This document shows, one piece after another, positions 15,998 to 22,981 of a stretch of 35,166 nucleotides of DNA (positions are counted from its first letter, which is position 1; each line of letters begins with the position of its first letter). Source of the stretch: Chloroflexota bacterium (lineage in GTDB: Bacteria > Chloroflexota > Anaerolineae > Promineifilales > Promineifilaceae); contig JAJRYT010000225.1 in the NCBI GenBank assembly GCA_024275635.1, forward strand, positions 1 to 35,166, written 5' to 3'. Below the pieces are notes generated by a model, which saw nothing but the letters and a program-made list of their open reading frames with translations, made no database searches and was not told the DNA's origin. Position numbers and translations under genes: made by a program.

Positions 15998-17515
15998 CTA
16001 ATTACTAGGCGGCGTCGGCGGTTCCCAGTCGGGATGTTCCGCCAGCCAATCTGCCTGCACCTGCTGCATCTGAGCGATAGCGTCCTGCCAGGCCGCTTCT
16101 GGAGCCGTGCCGTTGACGTAAATCTCTTGCAACATCAGGTCAATGATCCCGCCGCGGGAGAAGATGGGGCCGCCCCAGGGTGGGCCGTAATCATGCTTGA
16201 CGAAATTGCACCCCTGCATCGAACCCATATTATTGGCAGGATGGTTGGTAAACTCCGCATTTTCGTTAAAGAAGGCCAGCCAGTCCGAGTGGTTCCGGGC
16301 ATACTCAGAATCCCAGTTTTCCAACAGGCTGCCGACCTCTTTTGTCGGCGGAACCATGTGACCGATGACGGTGGCGTCATAACGCGCCAGCCGGTCGCCG
16401 CTGAGGAAGAACTGTAAGAAATCCTTGGCCGTTTCCGGATATGCGGTATTGGCGCTGATAGCGAACCGGCTCCAGGAGCCATAGGTCACATAATCGCTGC
16501 CGTCTGTGTATGACCAGGGCAGACGGATAATCGTGGAAACGGGTTCGAGGTGAGGCGCCTGGTCTGGCATACGGGCGCCCAGCCGTCCGGCATAGACGCT
16601 CATGGCAGCCTGGCCGGTGACAAAGGCGGTGATTTGGTCGCCCCAGCTCCAATTTTCGAATCCTGGCGGGGCATATTCGGTCAAGGCTACCCAATTTTCC
16701 AGGGCTGTTAACACTTCCGGTTCGTCGAAACGGAACTCACCGGTGGGCGTGTAATAATCAAGGCAGTTATTCCAGAGGAAGGTGGAAAAGAAGTTAACCG
16801 AGGCGTTGGTGGAGCCGGGAATGGATATGCCGTAAAGATTATTGGCGGGATCGGTCAGAGCCTGGGCTGCGGCCAATACCTCATCATAACTCGTTGGCGG
16901 GGCAATGCCGGCCTCCTCGAACAGGTCAGTACGAATCCACAACCCATAAACGCTCGTGGCGTAGGGGAGGCCGTAAACAGCGCCGTCTTTCTCAAAGTAG
17001 CTGCCGGGTATATACTCGGCGTCGCCGCCAATCCCTTCAAAAACATCATCCAGCGGCAATAAGTAACCGGCTTCGGCCCAATCGTTGGCAAAAGCGGCTT
17101 CGATTTCAAAGATGCCGGCATCCGCTCCGGCGGCCAGGAGGGTGGCAATGCGTTCGCCGCGCGTGGAGGGCGTCCCGGTGACGACGTCAATGAATACGTC
17201 TGGGTTCGTTTCGTGGTATTCATCAATAATTTGGCTTAAAATGTCGAGTTGGGGCGGGTCGGCTTCGGTGGTGAACAGGGTGAGGGTGCGGGGGCCGTTT
17301 TCATCTTTTTCGGGGGCCGCTTCGACGACCCGCGTCACTTCCTGGATGATGGTTTCGGTGACCACTTCGCCTTCTACAATACGGGTGACTTCTATTTCTT
17401 GTGTTTCGGTAACGGTTTCGGTGACGACGCGGGTCACTTCAACGGTTTGCTGCTGGCAGGCGGTGATGAGAATGACGGCCGCCAATAAACTTACGAACAG
17501 GACTGTTTTTTTCAT
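15998..17515 (-). CDS. Sugar ABC transporter substrate-binding lipoprotein (first copy)
   Basis: 505 residues. The start at 17515 is fixed by GGAGGAGAG directly upstream and by a clean signal peptide with lipobox ITAC (C20). Residues about 24-65 form an odd linker rich in Val, Thr and Glu with repeated EVTRVV/VTETV-like units. The mature domain is a family 1 solute-binding fold closely similar to the second binding protein (13486-14886): GAGA-DAGIFEIEAA, AEAGYLLPLDDV, PYATSVYGLWIRTDLFEEAG. Likely ligand: a sugar. It lies between the MalG-type permease (upstream) and the MalF-type permease (downstream). The long linker probably lifts the domain off the membrane. Confidence 0.93.
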   Translation of the reverse strand: MKKTVLFVSLLAAVILITACQQQTVEVTRVVTETVTETQEIEVTRIVEGEVVTETIIQEVTRVVEAAPEKDENGPRTLTLFTTEADPPQLDILSQIIDEYHETNPDVFIDVVTGTPSTRGERIATLLAAGADAGIFEIEAAFANDWAEAGYLLPLDDVFEGIGGDAEYIPGSYFEKDGAVYGLPYATSVYGLWIRTDLFEEAGIAPPTSYDEVLAAAQALTDPANNLYGISIPGSTNASVNFFSTFLWNNCLDYYTPTGEFRFDEPEVLTALENWVALTEYAPPGFENWSWGDQITAFVTGQAAMSVYAGRLGARMPDQAPHLEPVSTIIRLPWSYTDGSDYVTYGSWSRFAISANTAYPETAKDFLQFFLSGDRLARYDATVIGHMVPPTKEVGSLLENWDSEYARNHSDWLAFFNENAEFTNHPANNMGSMQGCNFVKHDYGPPWGGPIFSRGGIIDLMLQEIYVNGTAPEAAWQDAIAQMQQVQADWLAEHPDWEPPTPPSN

Positions 17516-17599
17516 CTCTCTCCTCCAATTAGATATTGCTCTACAATTTTCTTTCGGGTATTCGCGTACAATTTCAATGTTTTTGATGGACAGTGTGTA

Positions 17600-17641
17600 G
17601 CGCAATTTGCCAAATTGCGCGGGCAAATTAGCAATTTGCCC
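17600..17641. repeat. Twin-hairpin intergenic element, copy B
   Basis: First hairpin: GCGCAATTT (17600-17608), loop GCC, AAATTGCGC (17612-17620). Second hairpin: GGGCAAATT (17621-17629), loop AGC, AATTTGCCC (17633-17641). Both are perfect 9-bp stems with 3-base loops, and TGTA precedes. The plan matches copy A at 7967-8006 while many stem bases differ in matched pairs. It lies between the MalG-type permease gene and the first binding-protein gene and could tune relative expression within the operon. Confidence 0.8.
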
Positions 17642-17665
17642 CACAGAAGATCATAAACACCTCCT

Positions 17666-18559
17666 TTAGCCTTTGAGCGAACCGCCGCCCCAACCGGCGA
17701 TAAGGTATCGCTGCAAAAAGGCATAGAACAGAACGAGCGGTAGGCTGACCATGACGCCGGCGGCCATGAGGACGCCCCAGGAGTAAATCCAATCTTCGGA
17801 GAGGAAGGAGGCGACGCCGGCGCTTAAGGTTTGTTTGGAACCGCTGAACAATAAGATGGACGCAAATAGGAACTCGTGCCAGGTGACGCTGAAGGTGAAG
17901 ATGGAGGTAGAAATGATGCCGGGCACGGCCTGGGGCAAGATCACTTTGCGAAAAGCCTGGAAGCGGGTGGCGCCGTCTACCATGGCCGCTTCTTCGAGTT
18001 CGAGGGGAATGCCCTGGAAGTAAGAGCGCAGCAGCCATAGGCCAAAGGGAAGCCGGGTTCCGGTGTATACCAGGAGGAGGCCGAGCAGGGAGTTGGTGAG
18101 TTTAATTTTGAACAGGATGAAGAAGATGGGGACGACGAGAATGATGGGGGGCATCATGTAAGCCAGGAGGGTGAGCCGGCCGAAATATTCAAAAAAGCGG
18201 AATTTGAAGCGGCTCATGGCGTAAGCGCCCATGGAGGCGAGGGCGACGACGGCCAGGGTAGTGGTGACGGCCAAGATGGCGCTGTTTCGCAGCCAGAGGG
18301 TGAAATCGGTGATGCGGAAGAGAGTGACGTAGTTGGCGATGGTGGGGTTTTGGGGCCAGACGGTTTGCTCGAAGGCGTAGGTTTCGGTGTCGGGTTTGAT
18401 GGAGGAGATGAAGACCCAAAAGAGGGGGAAGACGGACCAGAAGACGGCCAGCAGGAGAAGGGCGTACAGGATTGAGCGGCGCACTCTTTTGAGCAGGCGC
18501 GGGGTAAGGATGCCAGAGGGGGGTAACGGCCGTTCCCGGCGCGCGGCGATCTGAGTCAT
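17666..18559 (-). CDS. Sugar ABC transporter permease, MalG type
   Basis: 297 residues with six membrane helices. The EAA coupling loop is LEEAAMVDGATRFQAFRKVI. The N terminus ILYALLLLAVFWSVFPLFWV and the SIKPDTE loop after the first helix are typical of MalG/UgpE-like permeases. The ATG at 18559 follows GGAG at 7 bp. It is the first transport gene of the minus-strand importer operon and lies about 130 bp after the two-component regulator gene. Confidence 0.93.
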   Translation of the reverse strand: MTQIAARRERPLPPSGILTPRLLKRVRRSILYALLLLAVFWSVFPLFWVFISSIKPDTETYAFEQTVWPQNPTIANYVTLFRITDFTLWLRNSAILAVTTTLAVVALASMGAYAMSRFKFRFFEYFGRLTLLAYMMPPIILVVPIFFILFKIKLTNSLLGLLLVYTGTRLPFGLWLLRSYFQGIPLELEEAAMVDGATRFQAFRKVILPQAVPGIISTSIFTFSVTWHEFLFASILLFSGSKQTLSAGVASFLSEDWIYSWGVLMAAGVMVSLPLVLFYAFLQRYLIAGWGGGSLKG

Positions 18560-18660
18560 CAATCTACTCCTGGGTGGCTGTCAGCAGCCGGTTTGTGATT
18601 TTGGGGTACAGATGGGAAGAAGTATACGGGGGCGGCTTGGGCAGGGTACTGCTGGTTGGC

Positions 18661-18676
18661 GGGGGGACAACCCCCC
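18661..18676 (-). terminator. G/C hairpin after the response regulator gene
   Basis: Six G residues, ACAA, then six C residues form a strong short hairpin about 13 bp downstream of the response-regulator stop codon (minus strand). No T tract follows, so termination would be incomplete and the importer genes downstream could be read through. Confidence 0.35.
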
Positions 18677-18688
18677 TCTTTGGGAGGG

Positions 18689-19345
18689 TTACTTAATCAG
18701 CCCGACGCGAATTGCCCGTACGGCTGCCTGCGTCCGGTCGGCGACGTTCAGTTTGCGCAGGATCGTCTGGACATACCCTTTAACCGTCCCGGCGCTGAGA
18801 CCCAACACCTGAGCGATGGCCTGATTGGTCAGCCCTTCAACCAGCAGTTGAAGTACATCCATTTCCCGCGGCGTGAGCGGATCTTCCGGTTCAGGGGCGA
18901 CGCCGGCCTGATTCTGGCTGGAGTCGTTCAGGCGGCGCAAAACGCTTTGCAGAAAGGCATGATCCACGCGAGATTCCCCGGCGGCGACTGCCTGGACGGT
19001 GGCCAGCAGTTCTTCGCGGGAGATATCCTTGAGCACATAGCCATCTGCCCCGGCGGCCAGCGCCCGCAGCAGGTAAGTGGTGTTTTTGTAAGTGGTGACC
19101 ATGATGATGCGGGTGGGCAGCCGGGCGGCCTTGACTTGTTCCAGGGCGGCGATGCCGTCCATGTCCGGCATGCGGATGTCCATGAGGGCCACCTGGGGAG
19201 TCAACTGCGTGATTTTCCGGATGGCTTCAGCGCCGCCGGCCGCTTCGCCAATGATGTCAATGCCGGGTGAGGTGAGCAGGCTGCGTAAACCGGCCCGCAC
19301 CATCGGGTGATCGTCAATGATGAGAAGGGTGATGGGTTCGTTCAT
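18689..19345 (-). CDS. NarL/FixJ-type response regulator
   Basis: 218 residues. The receiver domain (about 5-120) has the acidic pair D11-D12, the phosphoacceptor D56 in ALMDIRMPDMDG and a conserved lysine in VLKDIS. The C-terminal LuxR-type helix-turn-helix (about 150-205) contains LTPREMDVLQLL and GLTNQAIAQVLGLSAGTVK. It is a DNA-binding transcription factor activated by phosphorylation. Its start overlaps the histidine-kinase stop by ATGA (19342-19345), so the two form a cognate pair. The sugar importer operon follows on the same strand and is the most likely target. Confidence 0.94.
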   Translation of the reverse strand: MNEPITLLIIDDHPMVRAGLRSLLTSPGIDIIGEAAGGAEAIRKITQLTPQVALMDIRMPDMDGIAALEQVKAARLPTRIIMVTTYKNTTYLLRALAAGADGYVLKDISREELLATVQAVAAGESRVDHAFLQSVLRRLNDSSQNQAGVAPEPEDPLTPREMDVLQLLVEGLTNQAIAQVLGLSAGTVKGYVQTILRKLNVADRTQAAVRAIRVGLIK

Positions 19346-21633
19346 GGTTTGTCGTGTACGGCCGTTTCCGCCAGCGGAATTTGCGCCTGGATTTGCGTTC
19401 CTTCACCAGGGCGGCTTTCAATGAACAATTCGCCGCCGAGCAGCGCCGCCCGCTCCTGCATGCCTAGCAGGCCCAGGCGGGTATTTTCGCCGCCCAGCCG
19501 GGTTACGTCAAATCCTGCGCCCCAATCCTGCACTGTGATCGTTAACTGCCCATCGGCCATCGTCAGGGAAAGGCGCACTTGTTCACTGCGGGCGTGTTTG
19601 CGGATGTTGGTGAGCGCTTCCTGGACGATGCGGAAGACGGCCGTTTCCACCCCTGGAGAAATCAGACTGGCATCCAGATCGGCGGCAAACGTCAACTTCC
19701 ACTTTTCCGTCTGGGCCACTTTAGTCGCATACTGGCGCAGCCCATCTACCAGGCCAAAATCCTCCAGCTCCGTCGGCCGCAGTTCCGAAACCACCCAGCG
19801 CACTTCCCGGATCGCTTCCTGTAGGCGGGTGTGGGCCAGTGACAGCTCCGCGCTGGACGGCGCATCTACAATTTTTGTCAGCGCGGTAAACGTATTCAAG
19901 TGCATGTTGGCGCTGAGCAGAATCTGAGTCAGCCCATCGTGTAAGTCCAGACCGACCAGCCGCCGCTCTTCTTCTTGAACCAGCGCCAATTTTTGCACCA
20001 GATCGTTGAGGCGGGTTTCTTTGTCGGCGACGCTCTGGTAAAGGCGGGCATTTTCCAGAGCGACGGCCGCCTGGTCGGCCAGCAGGCGCAAAATCCGCAG
20101 TTCATCCTCGCGGAAAGCGTCTCGATCATCGAGGGCGGCGTTAAACACCCCCAACACCCGGTTGGCTAGCCGGAGGGGGAAAGCGGCGGCGGCCCGAATG
20201 CCCCAATGCCGGGCTTCCGGCGTGTTGAAGAGCGGGTGCTGGTCCGCCTGATTGATGACCTGGGGTTGGCCGGTGCGGGCGGCCGTCGCTACCAAGCCGT
20301 CGGCCCGTGGCGGCCTGGGAAACGGTTTGTGACTGGAATCACGCCAGGCGCTGGCTCCAAATTGCAACGGGTCAACCTGGGCGTCGCCCAAAAAGATGCG
20401 CACTTCGGCGGCGTTTACCAGGGATAGGGCGCTGTCGGCGATGGTGTCCAACACCTGGTTCAGATCAAGAATGCTGGTTAGCTGCAAGCTGACCTGGCGC
20501 AGCGCTTCCATTTCGGTGATGCGGGCTTGGAGGCGGCGTTCACGGGCGCTCAAGTCGGCCATCATCTCGTTGAAGGTGCGGGCCAGCTGGTTGAACTCGT
20601 CTTGCCCGGCCACTGGCACTGGCTGGCTTAAATCGCCGGCAGCCACGCGGTCTGCGCCGCGCAGCAGGCGTTGGAGACCGCTTTCCATTTGCCGCAGCAG
20701 GGGGATGGTGATGCCAGCGGCGAGGAGCGCAGCGGTGACGGCCGTTGTCAGGCTGATCCACATGCTGGCGGTCAGCGTTCGGTTCAAATCTGCCTGCGCC
20801 TGGGCCAGGTTTTGGGCCGCCTGCGGCTGAATTTCGCCGACGATGACCTGCTGGCCGATGTGGAAGAGGACGGCGGCAAACTGGGCAAACAGCGCTTGCT
20901 GGTTGTCCCGCTCGCCAATGAGCCGGGAACCGATGGACTGGAGGGCGGCAAAGTCATCGGCCAGTTGGTTACTCTCTTCCGTGGCGGCAGCGCCAATCAG
21001 CATCCGGTACTGCTGGTAAGATTGGTTGAAGGAGACGGCCGTTTCCGAAAAACGCAGCTTTTCCCCCTCATCTGACGAGGCCAGGTAAGCGTTGACGGTC
21101 AGAAACATCTCCCGCAGGCTGGCGAGCATGCCGTTGACCGCCTGATGGTAAACCGGGTCATCGGGCCGCTCAGTCTGCACCGGCCCAGTTAGCAGGCTGG
21201 CCAGATTGGCTTGCAAGGTTTCCATCGTTTGCAAATCGGCCGTTTGCCTATCGCGGAGGGCGATCAATTCTGCACCCAACTCCACCGCTTCCTGATGCGC
21301 CAGCGCTAGTTCGGCTGCCCAGGCGCGTTCATCTTCTGTCAGGGCCAGCGATTGAAAGGCGGCGATCTCCTGGCTAAATTGGCTCAACTGATAGTCAAAC
21401 TGGGTGGCAAATCCGGCTTCCCCTTCAATCTGATAGCGGTATAAGGCGGCTTCGGCGTCGCGTAGTTGGGCCTGCATTTGCAAGGCGACCGCCTGCTGGC
21501 GCACGCTCACGTCCTGAACGATTTGGGAGGAACGGGTGACGGTGCGCCCCAGGTAGCCCATGGCCAGCAGGTTGACCAACAGGGAGAGGCTGAGAAGGAT
21601 AACCAGAAAAAGGAGTTTGCTTCGGATACGCAT
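19342..21633 (-). CDS. NarL-family sensor histidine kinase with HAMP and GAF domains
   Basis: About 763 residues from the ATG at 21633; an in-frame TTG at 21705 would add 24 codons. Order: membrane helix (about 5-27), a 270-residue extracellular helical sensor region, second membrane helix, HAMP segment (ADRVAAGDLSQPV), GAF domain, then HisKA_3 with the phosphoacceptor H565 in LDLHDGLTQ and an HATPase_c domain with EALTNIRKHA and DWGAGFD. All kinase motifs are intact. It phosphorylates the response regulator encoded by the overlapping next gene. The sensor region has no recognised fold. Position upstream of the importer suggests it senses an extracellular sugar or envelope state, as inference. 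Confidence 0.92.
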   Translation of the reverse strand: MRIRSKLLFLVILLSLSLLVNLLAMGYLGRTVTRSSQIVQDVSVRQQAVALQMQAQLRDAEAALYRYQIEGEAGFATQFDYQLSQFSQEIAAFQSLALTEDERAWAAELALAHQEAVELGAELIALRDRQTADLQTMETLQANLASLLTGPVQTERPDDPVYHQAVNGMLASLREMFLTVNAYLASSDEGEKLRFSETAVSFNQSYQQYRMLIGAAATEESNQLADDFAALQSIGSRLIGERDNQQALFAQFAAVLFHIGQQVIVGEIQPQAAQNLAQAQADLNRTLTASMWISLTTAVTAALLAAGITIPLLRQMESGLQRLLRGADRVAAGDLSQPVPVAGQDEFNQLARTFNEMMADLSARERRLQARITEMEALRQVSLQLTSILDLNQVLDTIADSALSLVNAAEVRIFLGDAQVDPLQFGASAWRDSSHKPFPRPPRADGLVATAARTGQPQVINQADQHPLFNTPEARHWGIRAAAAFPLRLANRVLGVFNAALDDRDAFREDELRILRLLADQAAVALENARLYQSVADKETRLNDLVQKLALVQEEERRLVGLDLHDGLTQILLSANMHLNTFTALTKIVDAPSSAELSLAHTRLQEAIREVRWVVSELRPTELEDFGLVDGLRQYATKVAQTEKWKLTFAADLDASLISPGVETAVFRIVQEALTNIRKHARSEQVRLSLTMADGQLTITVQDWGAGFDVTRLGGENTRLGLLGMQERAALLGGELFIESRPGEGTQIQAQIPLAETAVHDKP

Positions 21634-21747
21634 GGTGGGAAAGGCCGTATTATTCAGACGATACTCGATTTCCCCAAGTTTACGTGAATCTGAGGCGAAA
21701 CTCAAGAAGGAGACCAGAAAAAAACGGAGGCAAACTCGGCTACGGTT

Positions 21748-22953
21748 CTATGGTTCTGTCGTAGGAGTAGGGTCAAGGGTTGTGGTGGCGGTGATGGGGA
21801 GGGTTGAAGTGATCACGGCCGTTGTCGTCGTCGGTTCCGGCGTGGGCGTGGGGACAAACTCGAACTGCGTGGCAATCACCTCATAACTCGTCTGTCCCGG
21901 CTTAATCGCCACCTCGCGGCGGTAGGTGATGAAGTCATCCGCTCCCACCACCGTTACCTCCAAAATGTAGTCGCCCGCCGGTAAATCGCCCACCACAAAA
22001 TTTTCCCGCCACACCTCATCGGAACGGACGGACAGACTGTAGGTGCGCTGGATGCGGGCCGGCACATTCCCGTTCACCGACTTCACCGCCACTTCCGCGC
22101 CGGGGATAAAATTGCCGCGCCGGTCAACCAGCCGCCCGGCCAGCGTCCCCCATCCTTCATACGGCGACAGCCACAAGGCCGGGTTACGGGCGTCGTTGTA
22201 ATTATTCGTCCCCACGCGCACTTCAAAATGGAGATGAGAATCGGTCACTTCGCCGGAACTGCCCACGCCGGCAATCAATTGCCCCTGTTCCACATGATCC
22301 CCCGCCTGCACAAACAGTTCCAACGTGTGGGCGTAAAGGGTAAACACATCTTTCCCCTGCCACTGCCAATCATGCTGAATGACGACGGTGTTGCCGTAGT
22401 AGTTGACGCCGTTGCGCGGGCTGGGCAGCGCCCCGGCGTGAATGACCGTGCCACTGGAGGCGGCCAGGATGGTGGTTCCGGCGGGATTGGGCAAATCTAT
22501 GCCGTGATGGATGCGGTAGGGGGCCAGTTCGGGGATGAGGACGTCGTTGCCGAAGGGATACCATTCCAGATCATAGGTGCGGCGGTTGGAGGGTAACGGC
22601 CGTTGCAGCCAATAATGGTCATCCGGGTGAATCGAGAGCGGAACCGGGTACGGCGGCGGCCGAAAATCCACCGGCGCGGCCGGGCCGGCATCGCGCACAA
22701 AAAACTGCTGCGCCTGGCCGGGGTTGAGGCCGCTGCCCTTTGGCGTAGGCGGCGGCGCGGTTGTGGTAGCCCCCGCCACCGGCCCGCCGCGCAAAATCGG
22801 AATTGGCGTAGACGACGTCGCCGTCGGCGGTTCCGGCAAAGCGGCCGCGGCAATGCGCGTGGGCAGCGCTGCCGGGCCGGATGCGCACGCCGCCAGTAAC
22901 GGTAACAAAATAATGTAAATAAGTAATTGGGTAATTAGGGAATTACGTTTCAC
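21748..22953 (-). CDS. M23-family peptidase lipoprotein
   Basis: 401 residues. A signal peptide with lipobox LAAC (C23) is followed by a Pro/Thr/Ala-rich linker. The LytM/M23 domain (about 135-260) has the zinc ligands H149 and D153 (HHGIDL) and H240/H242 (SHLHFE). Such enzymes cut peptide bridges in peptidoglycan; intact ligands suggest activity. A carboxypeptidase-regulatory-like beta domain follows (GRLVDRRGNFIPGAEV), then a Thr/Pro-rich tail. The start is a GTG at 22953 located inside a heptamer repeat, with no clear ribosome binding site. The first residues of the signal peptide are encoded by AT-rich repeat sequence. It follows the propeller gene by 23 bp and is probably co-transcribed. 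Confidence 0.9.
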   Translation of the reverse strand: MKRNSLITQLLIYIILLPLLAACASGPAALPTRIAAAALPEPPTATSSTPIPILRGGPVAGATTTAPPPTPKGSGLNPGQAQQFFVRDAGPAAPVDFRPPPYPVPLSIHPDDHYWLQRPLPSNRRTYDLEWYPFGNDVLIPELAPYRIHHGIDLPNPAGTTILAASSGTVIHAGALPSPRNGVNYYGNTVVIQHDWQWQGKDVFTLYAHTLELFVQAGDHVEQGQLIAGVGSSGEVTDSHLHFEVRVGTNNYNDARNPALWLSPYEGWGTLAGRLVDRRGNFIPGAEVAVKSVNGNVPARIQRTYSLSVRSDEVWRENFVVGDLPAGDYILEVTVVGADDFITYRREVAIKPGQTSYEVIATQFEFVPTPTPEPTTTTAVITSTLPITATTTLDPTPTTEP

Positions 22954-22981
22954 GTTTTACGTTTTGCATTTTGCGTTTACC
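22947..22981 (-). repeat. Heptamer array across the propeller/M23 peptidase junction
   Basis: Plus-strand units of seven bases: GTTTCAC, GTTTTAC, GTTTTGC, ATTTTGC, GTTTACC. On the minus strand the array contains the TAA stop of the propeller gene (22977-22979) and the GTG start of the peptidase gene (22951-22953). A related AT-rich word repeat continues into the first codons of the peptidase. Confidence 0.75.
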
